Assembly: GCA_937958105.1 (NCBI GenBank)
Contig: CALFXJ010000033.1
Location: 1-19,750, forward strand
Direction: 5' to 3'
DNA: 19,750 nucleotides
Origin: an uncultured Cellvibrio sp.
Lineage (GTDB): Bacteria > Pseudomonadota > Gammaproteobacteria > Pseudomonadales > Cellvibrionaceae
Shown: positions 8,501 through 14,642 of the stretch, piece by piece
Layout of the letters: the number at the start of each line of letters is the position of its first letter
Position numbering within the stretch: the stretch's first letter is position 1
Made by a program: the position numbers and the translations under genes
The notes under the pieces: generated by a model
Databases searched by the model: none
Seen by the model: only the letters and a program-made list of their open reading frames with translations
Told to the model about the DNA's origin: nothing

Positions 8501-9089
8501 AACCGTCGGTTTCTCCCTTTATATGGATATGCTGGATCGCGCGGTCAAGGCCATTCGCCAGGGCAAAGAACCCAGCCTGACCGGAGCGGATGATGTTATC
8601 GATGTGAATCTGCGGATTCCCGCCCTCATTCCGTCAGATTACCTGCCCGATGTACACACCCGGCTGGTAATGTATAAACGACTGGCGGGCGCGGAGACCA
8701 CAGAAGCACTGCGCGAACTGCAGGTGGAGATGATCGATCGCTTCGGCCTGCTGCCGGAGCAGACCAAGAATCTGTTCCGCGTTACTCAGATCAAGATCAA
8801 AGCGCAGAACATCGGCATCACTAAACTGGAAGCCAGCGCCCGCGGTGGACGCATTGAATTCTCCAGCGAAACCCGCGTCGATCCGTATACGATTGTGCAG
8901 CTGGTACAAAAGCAGCCACATATTTTCAAACTGGAGGGTGCGAATTTCCTGAAATTCACGCAGGATATGGAAAGCGCCGAAAAGCGTCTGCAGACGGTAG
9001 ACGCACTGTTGGACCAGTTGACCCCACCAGATACGGCAGAAGCTAATAGCCCAACGGCAAAGTCCTCTAAGGAAACCGCAAAGAAATGA
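5565..9089 (+). CDS. mfd: Transcription-repair coupling factor Mfd
   Basis: ATP-driven DNA translocase that removes RNA polymerase stalled at DNA lesions and recruits UvrA for nucleotide excision repair. From the ATG at 5565 the product is 1174 aa, close to the usual size of about 1150. The UvrB-like N-terminal module runs to about residue 450. The RNA-polymerase-interacting domain follows (VHIDHGVGRYRGLE near 490). The motor has Walker A GDVGFGKT at 639-646 and a DEEH box at 740-743, then TATPIPRT and QLRGRVGRSHH near 905-915. A C-terminal regulatory domain follows. A second ATG at 5532 (adding MPPSKIYALLI) is possible; neither start has a strong Shine-Dalgarno. I prefer 5565 because MTSYQPNALPPQ fits the family's N-terminal length. 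The stop overlaps the next gene's start (ATGA). Confidence 0.96.
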   Translation: MTSYQPNALPPQAKPGDRQFWGQLHGSAQTLAIANAARRFAGLSLVVTADTSSAIRIENELRFFTNAEQQLPVLHLADWETLPYDTISPHQDIVSERLSTLYKLPSVKQGILVTPITTLLQRLMPLDYLLGNSLMVSRGEQIDINSLRRNLEKAGYHCVDTVFEHGEFAVRGSLIDIYPMGSELPYRIDLFDDEIETLRTFDPETQLTIQQVDSIQLLPAKEFPLDKNGIQLFRQQWHERFDVNSKDCPVYQDVNAGISPAGIEYYLPLFFKTCSTLFDYLPESTCIYALGDIEKAAENFWIETYRRYESRRVDPQRPILPPRDIYLPIDELFAQLKPFSRVFVDSAPAADKAGHFNFSTSLPPSLPIRAQSDNPMAAVQAFLMEFEGRVLFCADSAGRRETLLELLGRIRKLPKVVEDWNEFCEVSEPLAITVAPLEQGLLQTADNNHSALALIAESQLFGERVQQQRRRKQVQDNADLIVKNLTELKPGAPVVHIDHGVGRYRGLETITVDDQTNEFLTLEYADEAKLYVPVTNLHLISRYSGSDEELAPLHKLGSDAWQKAKRKAAEQIRDTAAELLDIYARRAARKGHAFEDPKVAYDNFASAFPFEETPDQQRAIEAVIADMLSPKPMDRLVCGDVGFGKTEVAMRAAFIASHSGKQVAILAPTTLLAQQHYESLKDRFAEWPITIEVLSRFRTNKEVEEVQQRLAEGKIDIIVGTHKLLQPDIKYKNLGLLIIDEEHRFGVRQKEQLKAMRAEIDILTLTATPIPRTLNMSMAGIRDLSIIATPPARRLSVKTFVRQYDEAAIKEAILREILRGGQVYYLHNEVKTIEKVARDLQELIPEARIGIGHGQMRERDLERVMSDFYHKRFNILLCTTIIETGIDVPNANTIIIDRADKFGLAQLHQLRGRVGRSHHQAYAYLLTPDKRSMTGDAVKRLEAIANAEDLGAGFTLATYDMEIRGTGELLGEEQSGQIQTVGFSLYMDMLDRAVKAIRQGKEPSLTGADDVIDVNLRIPALIPSDYLPDVHTRLVMYKRLAGAETTEALRELQVEMIDRFGLLPEQTKNLFRVTQIKIKAQNIGITKLEASARGGRIEFSSETRVDPYTIVQLVQKQPHIFKLEGANFLKFTQDMESAEKRLQTVDALLDQLTPPDTAEANSPTAKSSKETAKK

Positions 9090-9979
9090 TCAACAATAAC
9101 ATCACCAACAGGTTTGCCATTGCATCCAGACGTTTACGCCAGATCGCATTGGTGAGCCTCGCGCTCATAGCCACTTTCAGCCCATGGAGTCAGGCCCAGT
9201 CCAATAACCAGCGCTGGTATCAGGTAGAACTCGTTATCTTTGCGCGGGAAAATCCAGATACCCAGGAACATTGGCCCGCGAACATCAAACTGGGCTACCC
9301 TTTGAACTGGGTAGAGCTGAAAAACCCGGCAGATGCTGGCAACCCGAATGATTCCACCCAGGATAACTCCACCGCAGTAACAGCGTCCCCTGACCTGTTG
9401 CGCGATCCCTTCTACCTGCTGCCTGACAGCGATAAAAAACTGCGCAATCATGCAGCGGCGCTGCAGCGGGATTCACGTTACCGAGTCCTGGCCCACCACG
9501 CCTGGCGGCAATTCATCGGCAGTCAAACACGGGCACCGGGTATTCTGATCAAAGGCGGAAAGGCATTCGGTAACCACTACGAACTGGAAGGAAGCATCAC
9601 GCTCAGCGTTGCCCAGTATCTGCAGCTGCAGACGAATCTATGGTTCAGCGAATTTGAAATTAATTATGGGCAGGCACCCGGCGAATGGCCGCAGCTCCCG
9701 CAGTCGCCCAGCCAGCTGAGAGCGGAAATTCTGAAGGCAGAGCGCACTGAATTCACCCAAGACAAGACGCCGGGATTTGATCAATGGCCATCCTTTAATG
9801 CGCCCACTACGGAAACCACGCTGGCGAATCTGAGCGAGCCTTTTCTCACCAAGCGCGTGGTACTGATGGACCAGGAGCGCCGGATGCGCAGTAACGAAAT
9901 GCACTATCTGGATCACCCGCTGTTCGGCCTGATCGTCCACATCAGCCCTTACACACCTCCGGCAGGCGCTGCTGAGTGA
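9086..9979 (+). CDS. csiV: CsiV-like periplasmic peptidoglycan-binding protein
   Basis: CsiV was described in Vibrio as a periplasmic peptidoglycan-binding protein needed for LpoA-dependent activation of PBP1A. This 297-aa product has a basic N-terminus and hydrophobic stretch (about residues 19-33) with a likely signal peptidase I site after SQA (residue 37). The mature protein opens with RWYQVELVIFARENPDTQEHWP, a hallmark I associate with this family. It ends with a conserved-looking block LDHPLFGLIVHISPY. The gene starts inside the mfd stop codon (4-bp ATGA overlap), so it is cotranscribed and translationally coupled with mfd, an arrangement common in Gammaproteobacteria. It is followed by a strong terminator. 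The family call rests on the YQVEL...FAR pattern and position; the role in this organism is inferred. Confidence 0.8.
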   Translation: MINNNITNRFAIASRRLRQIALVSLALIATFSPWSQAQSNNQRWYQVELVIFARENPDTQEHWPANIKLGYPLNWVELKNPADAGNPNDSTQDNSTAVTASPDLLRDPFYLLPDSDKKLRNHAAALQRDSRYRVLAHHAWRQFIGSQTRAPGILIKGGKAFGNHYELEGSITLSVAQYLQLQTNLWFSEFEINYGQAPGEWPQLPQSPSQLRAEILKAERTEFTQDKTPGFDQWPSFNAPTTETTLANLSEPFLTKRVVLMDQERRMRSNEMHYLDHPLFGLIVHISPYTPPAGAAE

Positions 9980-10013
9980 TATAAGAAGACGAGAAATAAA
10001 TAAAAAGAAGGAA

Positions 10014-10045
10014 TAAAAAAACACCGGCGCGTGCCGGTGTTTTTG
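10014..10045. terminator. Bidirectional intrinsic terminator between csiV and the cold-shock gene
   Basis: Perfect 8-bp stem ACACCGGC/GCCGGTGT (10021-10028 and 10033-10040) with a GCGT loop, preceded by a run of A and followed by a run of T. The A/T flanks let it work for csiV (plus) and for the convergent cold-shock gene (minus). Confidence 0.92.
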
Positions 10046-10068
10046 GTTTTACGGTCAGATCAATCGGA

Positions 10069-10284
10069 TCAGCTTACCGGAACTACATCTTCCGCCTGTA
10101 AGCCCTTATCACCCTGCATCAACTCGAATTCTACGACTTGACCTTCAGTGAGAGAGCGATAGCCATCTGCACGAATATTACGATAGTGAACGAAAATATC
10201 GTCACTACCCTCGCCGCGGGTTATAAAACCGTAACCACGTGCGTTGTTAAACCACTTTACTGTGCCTGATTCACGACCAGCCAT
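10069..10284 (-). CDS. Cold-shock domain protein (CspA family)
   Basis: A 71-aa single cold-shock domain, a small beta-barrel that binds single-stranded RNA and DNA and acts as an RNA chaperone. Both RNA-binding motifs are visible: GYGFIT (RNP1, residues 17-22) and IFVHY (RNP2, about 30-34). The opening SGTVKWFNNARGYGFI is typical. GAGG lies about 8 nt upstream of the ATG at 10282-10284. Paralogue assignment (cspA, cspD, capB and so on) cannot be made from sequence alone, so no symbol is given. It is convergent with csiV, with which it shares a terminator. The roughly 290-nt upstream gap would allow a long 5' UTR like those of cold-inducible csp mRNAs, but cold induction is not shown. Confidence 0.95.
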   Translation of the reverse strand: MAGRESGTVKWFNNARGYGFITRGEGSDDIFVHYRNIRADGYRSLTEGQVVEFELMQGDKGLQAEDVVPVS

Positions 10285-10572
10285 ACTGAGAACCTCTTAT
10301 TTTTATGTTCGCGATTCACTTTGTCCCTATCCATTTAATATTTTTGTCTCCATAACCAGCTTACTCGACAGAATTTATGCCGTCGGACAGCAAAGCTTTT
10401 CTATGGAGCATAAATACAGCATCCGTGGGTCGTATTTGTACGGGAAATGGCAGCAGTTGTCCAGAGTAAAACGACAAAAGTGAGATTTTTTAGCCTATTT
10501 CGTTATAAGTAAAGAAACGTAACGATGTGCTGGTTAGACAATATCGCACTTAAAAGAAAAACTCGTCTTAAC
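10285..10572. other. Intergenic region upstream of the cold-shock gene
   Basis: 288 bp, noticeably AT-richer than the flanking genes, between mgsA and the cold-shock gene (both minus). A minus-strand TATAAC at 10502-10507 could be a -10 box but has no clear -35. No clear terminator for mgsA is seen, although T-rich sequence follows its stop. A 79-codon plus-strand frame (10244-10483) starts inside the cold-shock gene and has no recognisable features. Confidence 0.5.
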
Positions 10573-11046
10573 TTAGACAGATGTAGGCATTTGGGCACGT
10601 TTCGCCATATAAGAATCGTAATCAGGCACACCGCGCTCGCATTCGCCGCTGAACAATGGCGAGGCTACGAGAAAATCAGCTGAAATCTGATTACAGGCAA
10701 TGGGAATATTCCAGACAGCGGCGATACGCAGTAAGGCTTTTACGTCCGGATCATGGGGCATGGGTTCAAACGGATCCCAGAGAAAAATCAGAAAATCGAT
10801 CTTGCCTTCGGTTATTAAAGAGCCCACCTGCTGGTCACCGCCCAGTGGACCACTGATCAGCTTGTTGATCGACAATCCGGTCTCTTTTTCGATGATCAAG
10901 CCGGTGGTACCTGTCGCATAGAGGCGGTGTGCGGACAGTTCCGCCCGATGCTTTTTACACCAGGCCACCATGTCTTTCTTCTTATTATCATGAGCCACCA
11001 GCGCGATATTCTTTGCGGCCGGCAGTGTAATTTTTTTGTATTCCAT
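10573..11046 (-). CDS. mgsA: Methylglyoxal synthase
   Basis: Converts dihydroxyacetone phosphate to methylglyoxal and phosphate, a bypass that relieves sugar-phosphate stress and phosphate limitation in glycolysis. The 157-aa product (152 in E. coli) carries the family residues at the E. coli positions: H19 and D20 in LVAHD, the phosphate-binding ATGTTG, catalytic D71 in GPLGGDQQ, and H98/D101 in PHDPDVKALLR. The ATG at 11044-11046 begins MEYKKITLPA and is preceded by AGGAG (11053-11057) at 6 nt. An in-frame ATG at 11101-11103 would add 19 residues absent from the family and lies inside the terminator region, so I reject it. The gene follows htpG on the same strand by 80 bp, with a hairpin between. 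Confidence 0.95.
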   Translation of the reverse strand: MEYKKITLPAAKNIALVAHDNKKKDMVAWCKKHRAELSAHRLYATGTTGLIIEKETGLSINKLISGPLGGDQQVGSLITEGKIDFLIFLWDPFEPMPHDPDVKALLRIAAVWNIPIACNQISADFLVASPLFSGECERGVPDYDSYMAKRAQMPTSV

Positions 11047-11059
11047 GGCGGGCTCCTGT

Positions 11060-11099
11060 CTTAAAAAATAATCTCCGGCCGACCGAAGCCGGACCGGAG
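11060..11099 (-). terminator. Intrinsic terminator between htpG and mgsA
   Basis: On the minus strand, 27 nt after the htpG stop, CTCCGG-T-CCG pairs with CGG-CCGGAG (9 bp with one bulged T) and is followed by ATTATTTTTT. It lies just upstream of the mgsA ribosome binding site, so it may be partial and let some htpG transcripts continue into mgsA. No separate mgsA promoter is obvious. Confidence 0.65.
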
Positions 11100-11126
11100 T
11101 CATAGATATTAGCAGCTGTTCCGTAC

Positions 11127-13028
11127 TCAGTGGCTGAGTTCGAGCAACAGTTTGTTCAAGCGCTGCACATAAGCGGCAGGGTCCTGAAGCTGTGCACCCT
11201 CGGCGAGATTAGCCTGATCAAACAGCACATGCGCCAGATCCGCAAAGCGGGTCTCGTTAGACTCCTGCTCCAGCTTTTTAACCAGCGGGTGCTCAGGGTT
11301 CAACTCAAAAATCGGCTTGGTCTCCGGCAGTTTCTGTCCTGCAGCTTCCAGGATACGGCGCATCTGGGCACCCATATCGTGCTCAGCTACCACCACACAG
11401 GCCGGTGAATCCGTCAAACGGTGGGTGATCCGCACTTCTGCCACCTGATCGTTCAGTGCAGTCTTCACCCGCTCCAGCAACGGCTTCAACTGCTCCGCCA
11501 CTTTTTCCTGCTCCTGCTTTTCTTCTTCAGTATCCAGCTTGCCCAGATCCAGCTCACCTTTACCGACATCCTGGAAGGACTTGCCGTCAAATTCAGACAG
11601 ATGGCTCATCAGCCATTCGTCGATACGGTCGCTCAGCAACAGCACCTCGATACCCTTCTTACGGAAGACTTCCAGATGCGGACTGCTCTTCGCGGTATTG
11701 AAGTTCTCCGCCGCAATGTAATAAATCTTCTCCTGCCCTTCCTTCATGCGGGATACGTAATCCTCAAGGGACTGATCCTGCTCCGGCTTGTCGGTATGGG
11801 TTGAAGAGAAACGCAGCAGCCTGGCGATCTTCTCGCGGTTCGCGAAATCTTCTGCCGGGCCTTCTTTGAGTACCTGCCCGAACTCTTTCCAGAAGCCTGC
11901 GTACTGCTCCGGCTCTTTCGCCAGCTTGGCCAGCATCTCCAGCACACGCTTGGTCAGTGCTGAGCGCATGGTGTCGATGTTGGGATCTTTCTGCAGAATC
12001 TCGCGGGAGACGTTCAGGGACAGGTCATTGGAGTCCACAATACCTTTTACAAAGCGCAGGTAGAGCGGCAAAAACTGTTCCGCGTCATCCATGATGAAGG
12101 TGCGCTGCACATACAGCTTCAGGCCACGGGATGCATCGCGGTTATACAGGTCAAAGGGCGCGCGGGCCGGGATATACAGCAGACTGGTGTAATCAAGGTT
12201 ACCCTCCACCCGGTTGTGGCTCCAGGTCAGCGGATCAGTAAAGTCATGGCTGACATGTTTGTAGAACTCTTTGTATTCCTCATCGGACACCTCGCTGCGC
12301 GAGCGGGTCCAGAGCGCGGTAGCGGTGTTGATCACCTCATCTTCCGGCTCCTTATCTTTATTTTCCTCATCAACCGGCGCCGGCTTCTGCATAACCACCG
12401 GGATCGCAATATGGTCGGAGTACTTTTTGATGATCGAGCGCAGGCGCCAGTGGTCCGCAAACTCCAGGGCATCACTCTTCAGATGAAGCTCAATGGTGGT
12501 ACCACGACTGGCCTTTTCGACCGTCTCCACGCTGAACTCTGCATCCCCGGAACACTCCCAGCGAACGCCTTCAACAGCCGGCGCGCCGGCCCGGCGGGTA
12601 GTCACCACAACCCGGTCTGCAACGATAAAGGCCGAATAGAAACCTACCCCGAACTGACCGATCAGCTGCGCATCCTTCTTCTGGTCGCCGCTGAGCTTCT
12701 GCATAAACTGGGCAGTACCGGATTTAGCGATAGTCCCGAGGTTATCAATGACCTCATCACGCGACATGCCGATACCGTTATCGCTGATCGTGATGGTCTT
12801 GGCGTCCTTGTCAAAGCTGACGCGGATCTTCAGATCGGGGTCCCCTTCGTAAAGGTCGCCGTTAGACACTGCCTCAAAACGCAACTTGTCCGCCGCATCC
12901 GACGCATTGGAGACCAGCTCCCGCAGGAAGATCTCACGATTCGAATACAACGAATGAATCATTAAATGCAGTAGTTGCTTGGCTTCCGTCTGAAAACCCC
13001 GAGTCTCTTTACGCGCCTCTACAGTCAT
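11127..13028 (-). CDS. htpG: Molecular chaperone HtpG (bacterial Hsp90)
   Basis: ATP-dependent cytoplasmic homodimeric chaperone, normally heat-induced. The 633-aa product is near the E. coli length of 624. The N-terminal GHKL ATPase domain shows E37 and N41 in ELVSNASDAADKLR, D83 in SDNGIGM (83-88 for DNGIGM), and the lid-region GQFGVGF at 124-130. The middle domain has NVSREILQ, and the C-terminal dimerisation domain ends near the stop. The ATG at 13026-13028 starts MTVEARKETRGFQTEAKQLL and has AGGAG about 8 nt upstream. A TTG six codons earlier (13044-13046) lies too close to this ribosome binding site to be the start. A sigma-32-type promoter is found at 13100-13127, giving a leader of roughly 65 nt. 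Confidence 0.97.
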   Translation of the reverse strand: MTVEARKETRGFQTEAKQLLHLMIHSLYSNREIFLRELVSNASDAADKLRFEAVSNGDLYEGDPDLKIRVSFDKDAKTITISDNGIGMSRDEVIDNLGTIAKSGTAQFMQKLSGDQKKDAQLIGQFGVGFYSAFIVADRVVVTTRRAGAPAVEGVRWECSGDAEFSVETVEKASRGTTIELHLKSDALEFADHWRLRSIIKKYSDHIAIPVVMQKPAPVDEENKDKEPEDEVINTATALWTRSRSEVSDEEYKEFYKHVSHDFTDPLTWSHNRVEGNLDYTSLLYIPARAPFDLYNRDASRGLKLYVQRTFIMDDAEQFLPLYLRFVKGIVDSNDLSLNVSREILQKDPNIDTMRSALTKRVLEMLAKLAKEPEQYAGFWKEFGQVLKEGPAEDFANREKIARLLRFSSTHTDKPEQDQSLEDYVSRMKEGQEKIYYIAAENFNTAKSSPHLEVFRKKGIEVLLLSDRIDEWLMSHLSEFDGKSFQDVGKGELDLGKLDTEEEKQEQEKVAEQLKPLLERVKTALNDQVAEVRITHRLTDSPACVVVAEHDMGAQMRRILEAAGQKLPETKPIFELNPEHPLVKKLEQESNETRFADLAHVLFDQANLAEGAQLQDPAAYVQRLNKLLLELSH

Positions 13029-13099
13029 ATGAATAGCTCCTGACAAACATTCCGATCAATAACAAACCCGCCGATATGGCAGATAAAAGCATGTGCGGA

Positions 13100-13127
13100 A
13101 GATGGGGCTAAGGTGGGGAAATTCAAG
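13100..13127 (-). promoter_or_regulatory. Sigma-32 (RpoH) type heat-shock promoter for htpG
   Basis: Minus strand: -35 CTTGAA (13122-13127), 14-bp spacer, -10 CCCCATCT (13100-13107). This matches the RpoH consensus CTTGAAA-N(11-16)-CCCCATNT with the final A of the -35 replaced by T. It drives toward htpG, 72 bp from its start codon, which fits the known heat-shock control of htpG. The -35 starts in an 8-nt C run that directly follows the tRNA-Val CCA end. Confidence 0.85.
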
Positions 13128-13134
13128 GGGGGGG

Positions 13135-13211
<77 letters not shown>

Positions 13212-13229
13212 GAGGAATTCAGGGCGCGA

Positions 13230-13258
13230 ACTTTAGCAAGGCTTTCCGAAACAGACAA
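13230..13258 (-). promoter_or_regulatory. Sigma-70 promoter for tRNA-Val
   Basis: Minus strand: -35 TTGTCT (13253-13258), 17-bp spacer, -10 TAAAGT (13230-13235), followed by the GC-rich TCGCGCCC. Such GC-rich discriminators are typical of stringently controlled stable-RNA promoters. Predicted transcription starts about 10 nt before the tRNA 5' end at 13211. Confidence 0.75.
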
Positions 13259-13345
13259 GTGTTTTGTTTATTTTTACGAAATATCCTGGCTATGCCCGCT
13301 CCTTCCAAACCCCTGACATTCTTGGAAAACTCCTGAATTTCCGTG

Positions 13346-13374
13346 TTGTCCCGAGGTATGGCGGACGGTAGAAT
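13346..13374 (+). promoter_or_regulatory. Sigma-70 promoter for the short Wzz gene
   Basis: Plus strand: -35 TTGTCC (13346-13351), 17-bp spacer, -10 TAGAAT (13369-13374). It would start transcription near 13381, giving a leader of about 130 nt before the ATG at 13511. It is divergent from the tRNA-Val promoter about 90 bp away. Confidence 0.65.
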
Positions 13375-13510
13375 GCCCCGCCTCGCGATTTAAAATGCGA
13401 TATTCGAGACGTGGTACGTGGTGTTTCAGGCAGACGCCGAAATCAAAATTCGCCAATTTAACGCCTCTCGTGATAAGAATGATTCCTGGATAACCAACTG
13501 TGGCAAACCG

Positions 13511-14584
13511 ATGACAAATATACAGCGCCCCCTCCCCCAACCCATTCACCCCACTTATGATGATGAAATTGACCTGTGGCAACTGGCAGTAAACCTTTGG
13601 GAGGGAAAGTACTGGATTATTGGAATCACCCTTCTTTTTATGCTGGCAGGGTTCAGCTACGTTAAAGTGGCCGAGGAAGAGTGGCAATCCACAGCAAAAG
13701 TCATCCAGCCGGACTACCTGGGTTATCAGGAAATCCTTGCCTATACCCACCGCCTGGAACCGGCATTTGGAACCCAGTACGCAGATCGCATCAAGAACCT
13801 GAACTTTGGCACCAGTGAAGAAGTATTCAAGCGTTTCATTACCTATTACAACTCTCCTGACAACAAACGGGAATTCCTGAAAAGCCATCCCGACTTCCAA
13901 AGCCAGCTGCAGAACGCTGAAAACGAAGCAGCCCTGCTGAACAAATGGTCAAAAGGTATTGCTGCATCCAGCAATAAAAGCACCCCAAACGAGTTTGAAC
14001 TGACTTTCACTGCCACACGAGCGACAGACAGCAGTGACCTGCTGACAGAATACGTTCGCTTCAGCAATGCGAAACTCGCAGAAGATTTCCATGAGAATAT
14101 CGCCAGCATGCTGACTCAGCGTATTGGCGAATTGCAGCGGATAAAATCAACCCTTGAACTGAATACCCGCAATCGCATCAACCGGGAGATCGAACGCCTG
14201 ACTCACTCCCTGGCTATTGCGAAAGCCGCCAACATCAATGCTCCGATCGTTGATCCCGGCACTACCGATGAATTCAATATTAACCTTGGTACCCGTGCCA
14301 TAGAAGCCAAGATTGCCGAACTTAAATCACTGAAAAACCTGGGCGTGATCGAGCCGGGGATTATCACGGTACAGAATCAGTTAAGCGCCGCAGGGAATAT
14401 TGATTTATCACAAAGGCCAGTGTTTGAAGCCTATAAATTTATTCAAACCCCCGCTGTCCCGCTGTCCCGCTCTCATCCCAAGACTGTGTTGATACTGCTG
14501 GGATGCATGTTGATAGGTGGGTTTCTTGGTGTGATTGTCGTCTTCATTAAAAATAGTATTCGCAGTCATCTCCACGCTGACTGA
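13511..14584 (+). CDS. Wzz-family polysaccharide chain-length regulator, short form
   Basis: Inner-membrane polysaccharide co-polymerase of the Wzz type; such proteins set the length of O-antigen or exopolysaccharide chains made by Wzy. The 357-aa product has the family layout: membrane helix 1 at about 34-52, a large periplasmic region with helical segments, then a Pro-rich stretch (TPAVPLSRSHP, about 312-323) before membrane helix 2 at about 326-347. It has no C-terminal tyrosine kinase, so it is not a BY-kinase. The ATG at 13511 lacks a clear Shine-Dalgarno. I prefer it to a GTG at 13418 because it gives MTNIQ with DDEIDL at residues 17-22, exactly where the neighbouring Wzz protein has it. 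Orthology to wzzB, fepE or wzzE is not decided. Confidence 0.82.
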   Translation: MTNIQRPLPQPIHPTYDDEIDLWQLAVNLWEGKYWIIGITLLFMLAGFSYVKVAEEEWQSTAKVIQPDYLGYQEILAYTHRLEPAFGTQYADRIKNLNFGTSEEVFKRFITYYNSPDNKREFLKSHPDFQSQLQNAENEAALLNKWSKGIAASSNKSTPNEFELTFTATRATDSSDLLTEYVRFSNAKLAEDFHENIASMLTQRIGELQRIKSTLELNTRNRINREIERLTHSLAIAKAANINAPIVDPGTTDEFNINLGTRAIEAKIAELKSLKNLGVIEPGIITVQNQLSAAGNIDLSQRPVFEAYKFIQTPAVPLSRSHPKTVLILLGCMLIGGFLGVIVVFIKNSIRSHLHAD

Positions 14585-14590
14585 CAAAAT

Positions 14591-14621
14591 AAAAAGCCGG
14601 CTCAGAGCCGGCTTTTTATTT
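14591..14621. terminator. Symmetric bidirectional terminator between two convergent Wzz genes
   Basis: Near-perfect palindrome with 13-nt arms AAAAAGCCGGCTC/GAGCCGGCTTTTT (14591-14603 and 14605-14617), followed by ATTTT on the plus strand. On the minus strand the same U-run context ends in TTTTTATTTTG. It can stop transcripts from both convergent genes. Confidence 0.93.
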
Positions 14622-14642
14622 TACAGACACTGACTTTGCTGA

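Noticed and set aside
13127..13134. 8-G homopolymer as a phase-variable tract
   Set aside because: It lies between the tRNA and the htpG promoter -35, not in a coding frame. Slippage would mainly change the tRNA-to-promoter distance, not the 14-bp promoter spacer.
13364..13376. ops/JUMPstart-like element (GACGGTAGAATGC) upstream of the short Wzz gene, suggesting RfaH control
   Set aside because: It differs from GGCGGTAG-NN-TGC at the second base and overlaps the -10 box of a well-spaced sigma-70 promoter, which explains the bases better. An ops element should lie within the transcribed leader.
13274..13900. Minus-strand open frame of 208 codons opposite the short Wzz gene and its promoter
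   Set aside because: No recognisable domain or ribosome binding site; it is antisense to the Wzz coding region and overlaps a good plus-strand promoter.
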